53,998 nucleotides of DNA from an uncultured Sulfitobacter sp. (GTDB taxonomy: Bacteria; Pseudomonadota; Alphaproteobacteria; Rhodobacterales; Rhodobacteraceae): the NCBI GenBank assembly GCA_913060815.1, contig CAJXSZ010000022.1, positions 1 to 53,998 on the forward strand, read 5' to 3'. Each line of letters opens with the position of its first letter. Within the stretch, counting starts at the first letter, position 1. A program made the position numbers and the translations under genes. Below are positions 36,395-44,048 of the stretch, one piece after another. The notes beneath the pieces are model-generated. The model searched no databases, was not told where the DNA came from, and was given only the letters and a program-made list of their open reading frames with translations.

Positions 36395-36421
36395 AAGGCG
36401 CTATGACAATAGCGCCTTTTT
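36395..36421 (+). terminator. terminator hairpin overlapping the next start codon
   Basis: AAGGCGCTAT pairs perfectly with ATAGCGCCTT around a GACA loop and ends in TTTTT. The ATG of the RlmI-like gene (36403-36405) is at the stem-loop border, so a transcript reading through from the lipoprotein gene would both tend to stop here and hide that start codon. Confidence 0.8.
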
Positions 36422-37617
36422 CCGTTTCACACCCACTTCCCGTTGTTCGCCTGATGCCGAAGGCCAATGCCCGCGCCATCCGCCATGGCGCGCCTTGGGT
36501 TTATGCCAACGAGCTGGTCACCGACCGCCGCACCAAGGGCTTGCCAGCAGGCTCTATGGCGGTGCTTGAAGACAGCCTGCGCCAGCCTTTGGGCGTGGTG
36601 ACGGTCAACACCAACTCCAAGATCATCGCCCGCATGATGGACAGTGATCCCGCCGCGGTTATTGACCAGTCATGGATCGCCGCCCACTTGCGCCGTGCTT
36701 TGGCCCTGCGCGAGCGCATGTTTGATGCTCCGTTCTATCGGCTTGTGCACGCCGAGGCCGATGGCCTACCAGGAGTGATCATCGACCGTTTCGGCGACAC
36801 TTGTGTGATCCAGCCAAATGCCGCGTGGTCGGATGCTCTCATTGCGCCGCTGACAGCGGCACTCATCGAAGTGACGGGCGTGGCAAACGTGCTCAAGAAC
36901 GCCTCTGGCCGCACCCGCAGCCTTGAGGGGCTGGATGATGTGAGCGGCGTTCTCGCTGGTAGCGCCCCTGAAGCCGCCGTGCCTGTGCTGATGAACGGGG
37001 CCACCTATATGGCCGACCTGACGGGTGGCCAAAAAACGGGTATCTTTTACGACCAGCGCCCCAATCATGCTTTTGCAGCAAGCCTGTCAAAGGGCGCACG
37101 TGTGCTGGATGTGTTCTCCCACGTGGGCGGTTTCGGTCTTGCTGCTGTCGCGGGCGGGGCTGCGTCCGCGCTTTGCATCGACGGCTCTGCGCCTGCCTTG
37201 GTATTGGCCGAGCAAGGCGCCGCAGCGATGGGCGTCTCGGACCGTGTGACCACGCGTCAGGGCGATGCGTTTGATGTGCTGACAGCCCTGCGCGCCGAGG
37301 GCGCTGAGTTTGACGTGATCATCTGCGATCCCCCCGCCTTTGCACCAGCCAAACCTGCGCTCGAAGCTGGGCTGCGCGCTTATGAGCGTATCGCACGGCT
37401 TGCCGCTCCTCTGGTGGCCGAGGGCGGCATTCTGGGCCTGTGCTCCTGCTCCCACGCTGCTGATCTTTCAGCATTCCGCATTGCATCTGTGCGCGGCATC
37501 GGGCGCGCAGGCCGTCGCCCGAGCCTGATCCACACAGGCTTTGCAGGCGCGGACCACCCACAATTGCCACAACTGGCCGAGACGGGCTACCTCAAGTCGC
37601 TTTTCTTCCACCTTTAA
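36403..37617 (+). CDS. RlmI-like SAM-dependent RNA methyltransferase
   Basis: This 404-residue protein has an N-terminal PUA-like domain (about 15-85, with HGAPWVYANELV) and a Rossmann-type methyltransferase. Motif I is VLDVFSHVGGFGLAAV near 232, the catalytic-base region is VIICDPPAFAP near 305, and CSCSHAAD near 346 carries the Cys typical of m5C enzymes. RlmI modifies C1962 of 23S rRNA; the exact target here is inferred. AGGGA lies 7 bases before the ATG, which itself sits in a terminator hairpin. The next in-frame ATG is at 36454 and would cut off the first 17 residues. Confidence 0.85.
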   Translation: MTIAPFSVSHPLPVVRLMPKANARAIRHGAPWVYANELVTDRRTKGLPAGSMAVLEDSLRQPLGVVTVNTNSKIIARMMDSDPAAVIDQSWIAAHLRRALALRERMFDAPFYRLVHAEADGLPGVIIDRFGDTCVIQPNAAWSDALIAPLTAALIEVTGVANVLKNASGRTRSLEGLDDVSGVLAGSAPEAAVPVLMNGATYMADLTGGQKTGIFYDQRPNHAFAASLSKGARVLDVFSHVGGFGLAAVAGGAASALCIDGSAPALVLAEQGAAAMGVSDRVTTRQGDAFDVLTALRAEGAEFDVIICDPPAFAPAKPALEAGLRAYERIARLAAPLVAEGGILGLCSCSHAADLSAFRIASVRGIGRAGRRPSLIHTGFAGADHPQLPQLAETGYLKSLFFHL

Positions 37618-37621
37618 TCCT

Positions 37622-38164
37622 ATGAAGATGGTTCTGGATGCCTGCGTATTCTATCCCACCGTGATGCGAGAAATGCTTTTGGGCGTGGCGCGCACGGGTG
37701 CCTACACACCGCTGTGGTCGGCGCGCATCCTTGAGGAATGGGCGCTTGCCGCACGCAAACTGGGGCCAGAGGGCGAGGCACAGGCGAGGGGCGAGATCGC
37801 AATGGCCCAAGCCGCATTTCCGCGCGCGTCAGTTCCAACACATGCTGGGTTGGAGGCGCGGCTTTGGTTGCCGGACGCCAATGATATCCATGTGCTGGCC
37901 ACGGCAGTGCACGGCAATGCCGACGGTATCGTAACCATGAACGCCAAGGATTTTCCGCGCGGCCTGCTGGCCGAAGAAGGGCTCAGCCGTAATGATCCCG
38001 ATGCTTTCCTGCTTGGCCATTTTCATGCAACGCCTGAGGCAGTCGAGGCCGTCGCAACCGCCGTGCTGGATCAGGCGCGAAGCCTGTCCGGTCAGGATTG
38101 GACCATACGCGCCTTGCTCAAGAAAGCACGCCTGCCACGGCTCGGAAAAGCGCTCAGCACCTAA
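37622..38164 (+). CDS. PIN-domain protein
   Basis: The 180-residue product begins MKMVLDACVFYPTVMRE, where the first PIN-domain Asp is plain. Further acidic residues in DANDIHVLATAV and TMNAKDFP complete the metal site expected of a PIN ribonuclease. It starts 4 bases after the methyltransferase gene and is probably co-transcribed. No antitoxin gene is adjacent, so a toxin role is not supported; RNA processing linked to the methyltransferase is possible. A second ATG two codons later is an alternative start. Confidence 0.78.
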   Translation: MKMVLDACVFYPTVMREMLLGVARTGAYTPLWSARILEEWALAARKLGPEGEAQARGEIAMAQAAFPRASVPTHAGLEARLWLPDANDIHVLATAVHGNADGIVTMNAKDFPRGLLAEEGLSRNDPDAFLLGHFHATPEAVEAVATAVLDQARSLSGQDWTIRALLKKARLPRLGKALST

Positions 38165-38178
38165 ATTCTTTTGGTCAC

Positions 38179-38223
38179 AAATATCCCGGGGGAGCAGCGG
38201 AAAGCTGCGGGGGCAGCGCCCCC
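38179..38223. repeat. REP-like GC palindromic element between convergent genes
   Basis: The segment begins ATATCCCGGGGGAG, contains a CAGC-GGAAA-GCTG hairpin, and ends with GGGGGC-AGC-GCCCCC. The layout matches an intergenic palindromic element that I recall as recurrent in Roseobacter genomes; only one copy is in this window. It could also act as a bidirectional terminator for the PIN and M48 genes. Confidence 0.45.
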
Positions 38224-38236
38224 ATATCCGCCAAAT

Positions 38237-38920
38237 TCAAGGCTCCCACTTCACCTGCATTTTATTGAGCGCAGCTATCCGCTCTTCGGTCTTGGGATGG
38301 GTCATGAGCCATGCAGGCGCGCGCCCGCCGCCCGACTTCGTAAGCGCGTCGAGCTTTTCAAAAAGCGAAATTTGCGGCGCGATGCCGATGCCTGCCTTGG
38401 TGAGCAGGGCGGCGGCATAGGCATCCGCCTCGAATTCGTCACTGCGCGACAGTTTCGCGGCCAGCAGGGAGGTCAGCATATTGGCGATCCAGATGCCGAC
38501 ACCGGGAATAAAGCGGCTCAGCACCATACCAAGTGCTGCGCGCATGGCGTTTTGCCCCGAAAAATCGATCATGCGGCGGCGGGAGTGGCCCAAGGCCACG
38601 TGCCCCAACTCATGCGCAATCACGGATGCCAGCTCTTCGGCCGTGACCTCACCTTTGCGAAATTTATTGTAGAAACCACGGGTGATGAAAATACGGCCGT
38701 CCGGTGCGGCGAGGCCGTTCACGGGCTCGATCTCGTAGATATGCACCTTAATGCGTGGCAGATCGAGTGCGCGTGCCATCTGTTTGCTCATCTCCACCAG
38801 CTTTGGGTCGGCCAACACGGTGGATTGTTCGTCCAGTTCCCGCCCTGTACGCCACACGGAAAAGCGGTACATCACAAGGCCGTAGGCAACGGCGAGCATA
38901 ATGGGCAGGATTTTTATCAT
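38237..38920 (-). CDS. M48-family metalloprotease (HtpX/BepA-like)
   Basis: The 227-residue form starting MIKILPIMLAVAYG has an N-terminal membrane helix (4-20) and the zinc motif HELGH at 103-107 in SVIAHELGHVALGHS. A third ligand Glu lies in SDEFEADAYAA. Such proteases degrade misfolded membrane or envelope proteins. Its ATG overlaps the stop of the P450 remnant (ATGA), so the start may once have been coupled to that gene. The open frame extends to 39010, but the extension overlaps the remnant and has no membrane segment. Confidence 0.87.
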   Translation of the reverse strand: MIKILPIMLAVAYGLVMYRFSVWRTGRELDEQSTVLADPKLVEMSKQMARALDLPRIKVHIYEIEPVNGLAAPDGRIFITRGFYNKFRKGEVTAEELASVIAHELGHVALGHSRRRMIDFSGQNAMRAALGMVLSRFIPGVGIWIANMLTSLLAAKLSRSDEFEADAYAAALLTKAGIGIAPQISLFEKLDALTKSGGGRAPAWLMTHPKTEERIAALNKMQVKWEP

Positions 38921-39141
38921 GTCTCTAATATGGGGGCATTTGGCGGCAGAGCAAGGTAGATCATCTCCATGCGACGGGAACGCGCAGCGGCCCGCGAAAG
39001 GCCCATCCATACATCTGCGCAGAAATGCGGCCCTGCGCCAAACGTGTTCGCGGCGGCCGTATCACGGCGGATGTAAAAGCGGTGCGGCGCGTCGAAACAG
39101 GCCTCGTCCGGGAAACGGGGCGCATCTGAAAATTGCGCAAC
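38917..39141 (-). pseudogene. C-terminal remnant of a cytochrome P450
   Basis: The minus strand encodes 74 codons with no start codon, preceded in frame by TAG, that read like the end of a bacterial P450. APRFPDEACFDAPHRF corresponds to the region before the heme loop. NTFGAGPHFCADVW corresponds to the heme-binding FGxGxHxCxG with Cys as heme ligand, followed by a truncated L helix. About 330 residues that a full P450 would have upstream are missing; the VWA gene ends only 14 bases away. It is therefore a deletion product, not a functional enzyme. The stop overlaps the M48 protease ATG. Confidence 0.8.
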
Positions 39142-39155
39142 CTAGGAGCCGCTGT

Positions 39156-40343
39156 CTAACGCGTCAGCGTCTTCATCCCGCGGCTTAGTCCCTCAAGTGT
39201 CATGGGCACCATCGCGTCCTCCCCAAAAATCTCTTGGATCATCGTAATTGACTGGGTGTAGCGCCAGTATTTCTCGGGGATAGGGTTGATCCAGAGGTTG
39301 GATTTCCACTGCTCGCGCGCGCGGTTTAACCAGACGGAGCCTGCTTCGGGGTTCCAATGCTCGTTGGCCCCACCCGGATAGGCGATCTCATAGGGGGACA
39401 TGCTCGCGTCGCCCACAAAGATGCAGCGGTAGTCAGGCCCGTAGGTGCGGATAATCTCATGTGTGGGCGTCTGCGCGTCCCAGCGGCGGCGGTTATCGCG
39501 CCACACGCCTTCATAGAGGCAGTTATGGAAATAGAAGGATTCCATATGCTTGAACTCCGACCTTGCGGCAGAAAACAGCTCTTCCACAACTTTGATGTGG
39601 GGATCCATGGAGCCGCCTACGTCGAGAAACAGCAGCACTTTGACAGCATTGCGCCGTTCGGGGCGGGTCTTGACGTCGAGATACCCTTGCTCGGCGGTGG
39701 AGCGGATGGTCCCGTTCAGGTCCAGCTCTTCATTGGCCCCATCACGTGCCCAGCGGCGCAAGCGCTTGAGCGCCACTTTGATGTTGCGGGTGCCCAGCTC
39801 GACTGTGTCGTCGAGATTGCGGAATTCGCGTTTGTCCCAGACCTTCACGGCCTTGCCGTGGCGGCCTTCTTTCTGGCCGATCCGCACGCCTTCGGGGTTA
39901 TAGCCGTAGGCACCAAAAGGAGAGGTGCCGCCTGTGCCGACCCATTTGTTGCCGCCCTCGTGACGTTTTTCCTGCTCCTTGAGGCGCTCTTTGAGCGTCT
40001 CCATCAGCTTGTCAAAGCCGCCCATGGCTTCGATTTCGGCTTTTTCTTCCTCGCTCAGATGCTTTTCGGACATCTTGCGCAGCCATTCTTCGGGGATGTC
40101 TACTGCTTCAAGAACCTGCTCTACCGTGATGTTTTCCAAGCCTGAAAAGGCGGCAGCGAAGGCTTGGTCGAACTTGTCGATGTTGCGTTCGTCCTTCACC
40201 ATGCTGACGCGGGCGAGGTAGTAGAACGCCTCAACGTCATAGGTGGCAAGCCCCGCAGACATACCATCGAGAAAAGCCAGAAATTCCCGCATTGAAACGG
40301 GAACTTTATGGGCGCGCAAATGCTCGAAAAAGGGCAGGAACAT
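39156..40343 (-). CDS. CoxE-type von Willebrand factor A domain protein
   Basis: The ATG at 40343 gives a 395-residue protein beginning MFLPFFEHLRAHKVP, the normal start for this family; the open frame upstream (to 40589) overlaps other genes. Residues 90-130 are highly charged and helical, then comes the VWA domain with the metal site DVGGSM (Asp241). The usual second residue of the MIDAS (Ser) is Gly here. CoxE-type VWA proteins work with MoxR ATPases to insert metals or remodel partner enzymes. The moxR gene lies upstream on the same strand at 42521-43360. Confidence 0.85.
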   Translation of the reverse strand: MFLPFFEHLRAHKVPVSMREFLAFLDGMSAGLATYDVEAFYYLARVSMVKDERNIDKFDQAFAAAFSGLENITVEQVLEAVDIPEEWLRKMSEKHLSEEEKAEIEAMGGFDKLMETLKERLKEQEKRHEGGNKWVGTGGTSPFGAYGYNPEGVRIGQKEGRHGKAVKVWDKREFRNLDDTVELGTRNIKVALKRLRRWARDGANEELDLNGTIRSTAEQGYLDVKTRPERRNAVKVLLFLDVGGSMDPHIKVVEELFSAARSEFKHMESFYFHNCLYEGVWRDNRRRWDAQTPTHEIIRTYGPDYRCIFVGDASMSPYEIAYPGGANEHWNPEAGSVWLNRAREQWKSNLWINPIPEKYWRYTQSITMIQEIFGEDAMVPMTLEGLSRGMKTLTR

Positions 40344-40345
40344 AT

Positions 40346-40516
40346 TTAGACCCCTACGATGCGGGTCACGACAAGAGACAGGAGCAATCCACCAAGCGCA
40401 AAGATAATGGCAAAGACTGCGGCGTACTGTGCCATATCCTTGCGGTTGCCGCCGCGCTTTTTCGCGTTGAAAACCCCGATCAGCGCACCAATCACCGCAA
40501 CAAGTGCAACATCCAT
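40346..40516 (-). CDS. 56-residue membrane protein
   Basis: This small frame (start MDVALVAVIGALIGVF, end VVTRIVGV, TAA stop) encodes two hydrophobic helices (3-16 and 31-51) joined by a basic loop (NAKKRGGNRKD). It begins 15 bases after the DUF2927 gene stop and ends 2 bases before the VWA ATG, with GGGAC upstream of its start. Protein-like composition and tight fit between same-strand neighbours support it as real. No family was recognised. Confidence 0.7.
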   Translation of the reverse strand: MDVALVAVIGALIGVFNAKKRGGNRKDMAQYAAVFAIIFALGGLLLSLVVTRIVGV

Positions 40517-40531
40517 ATTTCTTTGTCCCGT

Positions 40532-41890
40532 CTATCCATTCAGCGGGTTGAGCGAGGAAATCTCGCGCAGCTTTGCCCGCACAGCCCAATCAGAGCCAAA
40601 TCCGTAACGCGCCCAACCCAGACTGTCCAGACGAACTGCCTTTGCTTCGGAGGGGCGGTTTTCGAGATCCAGCGCTTCGGCACGTAGCAGAAGCAGGGTG
40701 GAAAGCAATGCGGCGTTCTCGTTGTTGCGGGCTGTCTCGACGTGGGGTGCGATGATTTGCAGCGCTTTTGATCCCGTGCCTTGGCTGATGGCGAAGGCTG
40801 CCAGTTGGGTGGCGACATAGGCCTGATGCAGTCGTGTGCCTGGTGTTGCGGAGTAATAGCGTTTGGCTTGGGTATAGTGCTGTTGCGCCCGATCAGGTTC
40901 GGAGCGTTGCAGGACGCGGCCCATCGCATAGTGGGCGAAGGCGCGGCGCTGGTCCTGCCATCCCATGGCTGTGGCGATGCGCAGCGCCTCCGCAGCGCCC
41001 GCTTTGCGTTGGCCATTGGAGGCAGACGGTCCCAAGGCCGTCTCGACAGCGCGCTTCCACTTCAGCGGCGTGCGCGTGGCAAACCGCGCACCTGCGCGTT
41101 CCCCGCGGGGGTTAATCTCGCGCAGGATATGGGGCAGGGTGGCGGCAACCTGACCACGGGTCATCCCATTATGCAATTTGGGCGAGTAGTAGGCCCGCAG
41201 CATCAGCATATCAAAGCCGGTCAGAACCGTATGCACGTTGTCATCGTTAAAAACGCTGTCGGGCAGGCGGTAAAGATCGTTGAGCGGCCCTAGCGATTGT
41301 GCCAGTTCCTCATGCAGACAATCACGCACTTCTTGCGGGCTCACGTCATTCGGCAGGAAGATTGCGAGCCTCTCGCGTTTGCGCAGAGCCGACCAGTTGG
41401 TGCGTTTGCTTTTGCGCGCCTTGCGGTATTCGTCCATCGTGCTCACGTTGGGGGCCACAAAACAGGCGGCCTGCGGCAGGACCTGACGGATGGCCGCGCG
41501 CGGCACCGCATTGATGGTGATGTTGGCGGGGCCACTGCTGACCTGTGCGATGTTGATCCGCGCCTCGGAGCGCAGACGCCCCAACAAGCGGGTCAGATCG
41601 TGCTGCAATGATGCGGGGCGTGATCCCATAACGGCCACAGTGATCGGCCCCTCAAAGCGCGTAAAGACAGGAAGATCGCGTCCGCTCTCGAGTTTGAATG
41701 AGAGTTCAATGAAATCCAGCGCCAGATCGTTGTTGGCGCGAATGGGGCTTGTGTGCTGTCCCGACGAGAACATTTTGATCGGGGGCAGGGAGCTGTCGGA
41801 GACCGTCATCAGCCGCGAGACATCGCCGCCAGTGGTGGGCGTACAGGCGTTAAGCGCCATCGCAAGAACCAGAGCGATACGGGATTTCAT
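40532..41890 (-). CDS. DUF2927-type lipoprotein
   Basis: The ATG at 41890 is chosen (GGGGA 7 bases before it). The 452-residue product has a lipoprotein signal with lipobox LNAC (Cys near 15). The N-terminal half carries the conserved block DCLHEELAQSLGPLNDLYRL and FNDDNVHTVLTGFDMLMLRA typical of DUF2927. The C-terminal half is Ala-rich and helical with TPR-like repeats (AHYAMGRVL, AYVATQLAAFAIS). Its function is unknown. It lies between moxR and the VWA gene, so a link with that ATPase-VWA pair is possible. Confidence 0.85.
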   Translation of the reverse strand: MKSRIALVLAMALNACTPTTGGDVSRLMTVSDSSLPPIKMFSSGQHTSPIRANNDLALDFIELSFKLESGRDLPVFTRFEGPITVAVMGSRPASLQHDLTRLLGRLRSEARINIAQVSSGPANITINAVPRAAIRQVLPQAACFVAPNVSTMDEYRKARKSKRTNWSALRKRERLAIFLPNDVSPQEVRDCLHEELAQSLGPLNDLYRLPDSVFNDDNVHTVLTGFDMLMLRAYYSPKLHNGMTRGQVAATLPHILREINPRGERAGARFATRTPLKWKRAVETALGPSASNGQRKAGAAEALRIATAMGWQDQRRAFAHYAMGRVLQRSEPDRAQQHYTQAKRYYSATPGTRLHQAYVATQLAAFAISQGTGSKALQIIAPHVETARNNENAALLSTLLLLRAEALDLENRPSEAKAVRLDSLGWARYGFGSDWAVRAKLREISSLNPLNG

Positions 41891-42108
41891 GTGAGGTTCC
41901 CCACAGTCCGGGAGGTGGAGAAAGTTGAAAAACAAAACGGAATTTCGCGCACTACGGGTGCGATTTGGGTACTCATAAAACTGCCTGCCTGCCCTTTTGA
42001 GCTTCTATTGAAGGTCTTTTCGCCTCTCAACCCGTCACGGGTATGGAGCAATTAAGGCAAAATCAGGGCAAATTTTATGGAATGAGGCATACCTATGGTT
42101 GTGACGCG

Positions 42109-42133
42109 AAAAAGCCACAGTTCACCAAGGCTT
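42109..42133 (-). terminator. weak terminator after the 127-residue membrane gene
   Basis: On the minus strand AAGCC pairs with GGCTT around a 12-base loop and runs into TTTTT, overlapping the stop codon of the membrane-protein gene. The 5-bp stem makes it a modest candidate. The 218 bases from 41891 to 42108 contain no gene and probably hold the promoter of the DUF2927 gene. Confidence 0.35.
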
Positions 42134-42515
42134 AGCGGGATGTACGTAAATATGTACGCAACATGAGCGTATGCAAGCAAACGAGCGGAACAGCCGCCAG
42201 AACGAGTGCTTCGGCGGGCGTAGCGAACCCCGTACCAACCAGCACGAGAATAAGCGCTAGCGCCATGAACGCAGTAATGACTAAGCAACTGCGCCCCGAC
42301 ATTCTGTGCCCGCAACTGGTTGAGAGGCCCATGAGCCGCTGAAAGGCGGGAACAGCCCACCAGACGAGAATGAGATAAAGGGGCAAGACCAGCCCCAGCT
42401 GAGCCAATATGTCAGGTGGAAATAAATACATCGCAGGCAGAGCTGCGAGAAGGGACAGAAGGTAGTGCAGTGGCGCAATAAGGATGAGGTAAACTGCTTT
42501 GCGCCACTGCTGCAT
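42132..42515 (-). CDS. 127-residue membrane protein downstream of moxR
   Basis: The ATG at 42515 is 5 bases after the moxR stop, giving a protein with four predicted helices (about 8-28, 36-52, 75-95 and 98-115). No family was recognised. The longer open frame upstream runs inside moxR and is not protein-like. Codon use and hydrophobic pattern are consistent with a real inner-membrane protein co-transcribed with moxR. Confidence 0.6.
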   Translation of the reverse strand: MQQWRKAVYLILIAPLHYLLSLLAALPAMYLFPPDILAQLGLVLPLYLILVWWAVPAFQRLMGLSTSCGHRMSGRSCLVITAFMALALILVLVGTGFATPAEALVLAAVPLVCLHTLMLRTYLRTSR

Positions 42516-42520
42516 GTGCT

Positions 42521-43360
42521 CTAGCGTCCGCCGCGCGCCATAAAGGCAAGGCGCTCGAACAGATGCACGTCCTGCTCGTTCTTGAGCAATGCGCCGTGCA
42601 GTTTGGGCAGGGCGGAGGTGCCATCGGCTTTCAGGTCTGCCGCATCCATATCCTCTGCCAGCAACAGCTTGAGCCAATCGATAACCTCGGAGGTGGAGGG
42701 TTTCTTTTTGATCCCCTGCTGGTCACGGATCTCGTAAAATTGCGTGAGCGCTGTGGTCAGAAGCTCGGGCTTGATGCCTGCGTGGTGGACCTCGACGATC
42801 TTTTTGAGCGTCTCCATGTCGGGGAACTGGATGTAGTGGAAGAAACAGCGGCGCAGAAAGGCGTCGGGCAATTCCTTTTCATTGTTGGAGGTGATGATTA
42901 CGATGGGCCGCACGGAGGCTTTGATCGTCTCGCCGGTCTCGTAGACAAAGAACTCCATCTTATCGAGCTCTTGCAGCAGGTCGTTGGGGAATTCGATATC
43001 GGCCTTGTCGATTTCGTCGATAAGCAAAACGACCTTTTCGCCCGCCTCGAAGGCTTCCCACAGCTTGCCCTTGCGGATGTAGTTGGAGACGTCGTGGACC
43101 TTCTCTTCGCCCAGCTGGCTGTCGCGCAAACGGCTGACCGCGTCATATTCGTACAGGCCCTGCTGGGCGCGGGTGGTGGATTTAATGTTCCACTCGATCA
43201 TCCGCAGACCCAAAGCGCTGGATACCTGACGCGCCAGTTCGGTCTTGCCCGTGCCAGGCTCGCCCTTAACCAGCAAGGGGCGCTCAAGCTGGACCGCAGC
43301 GTTGACGGCGATTTTCAGATCGTCTGTTGCGACATAGTCTGCGGTGCCTTGAAATTTCAT
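42521..43360 (-). CDS. moxR: MoxR-family AAA+ ATPase
   Basis: This 279-residue cytoplasmic ATPase begins MKFQGTADYVATDDLK after GGAA. It has Walker A GEPGTGKTE (37-45), Walker B VVLLIDEIDKAD near 108, sensor-1 ITSNNEKELPDAFLRRC near 158 and the MoxR helical lid. MoxR ATPases act as chaperones with VWA-domain partners; such a partner (CoxE-type) is encoded 2.2 kb downstream on the same strand. The enzyme it matures is not identifiable here; the P450 remnant nearby hints at a lost client. It is divergent from dksA. Confidence 0.93.
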   Translation of the reverse strand: MKFQGTADYVATDDLKIAVNAAVQLERPLLVKGEPGTGKTELARQVSSALGLRMIEWNIKSTTRAQQGLYEYDAVSRLRDSQLGEEKVHDVSNYIRKGKLWEAFEAGEKVVLLIDEIDKADIEFPNDLLQELDKMEFFVYETGETIKASVRPIVIITSNNEKELPDAFLRRCFFHYIQFPDMETLKKIVEVHHAGIKPELLTTALTQFYEIRDQQGIKKKPSTSEVIDWLKLLLAEDMDAADLKADGTSALPKLHGALLKNEQDVHLFERLAFMARGGR

Positions 43361-43528
43361 GTTTATTCCGACTTTCCCGTTGTCATTATAGTGCATTCTC
43401 AGAGGCCATAATAGCGCATCATTGTGTAGTGACAATCGATGATCGGTCCTATAGAGAGCGCGCAAGAGGTGACGTTGCGAGGCTTCTGCAACGTCACCCT
43501 GTCGAAAGCCGTTGAGGGGATGGGCAAC

Positions 43529-43951
43529 ATGAACAAGCAAAATATAATGACACAGGATTATCGTCCTTCTGAGGATGAACCTTTCATGAATGATCGGCAG
43601 GTCGAATATTTTCGCCGCAAGTTGCAGGATTGGAAATCCGAGCTTCTTGAGGGGAGCCGCGATACCATCGAGACTATGAAAGATGGCACGCGCAACATTC
43701 CTGATGTGAATGACCGCGCCTCCGAGGAAACAGATCGCGCGCTAGAGCTGCGCACCCGCGACCGTGCGCGCAAGCTGGTCAGCAAGATCGAGGCAGCGCT
43801 GCGCCGCATTGACGAGGGTGAGTTCGGCTATTGCTCGGTCACGGGCGATCCTATCTCGCTCAAGCGTCTGGATGCGCGCCCCATTGCCACCATGAGCCTT
43901 GAGGCGCAGGAAAAGCACGAGCGCCGCGAGAAAGTGCACCGCGACGATTGA
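43529..43951 (+). CDS. dksA: DksA-type RNA polymerase-binding regulator with reduced zinc finger
   Basis: The 140-residue product has the DksA layout: PFMNDRQVEYFRRKLQDWKS, the coiled coil with the acidic tip DVNDRASEETDRA (Asp pair near 58-61) and a C-terminal globular region. The zinc-finger region reads FGYCSVTGDPISLKRLDARP, with only one Cys instead of the four of E. coli DksA. Rhodobacterales DksA proteins with incomplete Cys sets are known and can function. It acts with ppGpp on promoters in the RNA polymerase secondary channel. The ATG at 43529 follows GAGGGG by 9 bases; 43520 is an alternative. Confidence 0.92.
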   Translation: MNKQNIMTQDYRPSEDEPFMNDRQVEYFRRKLQDWKSELLEGSRDTIETMKDGTRNIPDVNDRASEETDRALELRTRDRARKLVSKIEAALRRIDEGEFGYCSVTGDPISLKRLDARPIATMSLEAQEKHERREKVHRDD

Positions 43952-44001
43952 TCGCCTTGGGCGACACAACGATCGATGTGCGAACAGTGATTGAAGCCTT
44001 G

Positions 44002-44030
44002 GACGCCGTGGTGAAAACTGCGGCGTCTTT
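44002..44030 (+). terminator. terminator after dksA
   Basis: GACGCCG pairs with CGGCGTC around a 12-base loop, followed by a short T run (TTT). It lies 50 bases after the dksA stop and 19 bases before the monooxygenase start codon. Confidence 0.5.
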
Positions 44031-44048
44031 GCGTTTGAGGAGGCCGTG

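Noticed and set aside
37622..38164. PIN protein as the toxin of a toxin-antitoxin pair
   Set aside because: There is no small antitoxin gene next to it. The upstream neighbour is a full-length methyltransferase gene with a 4-base gap.
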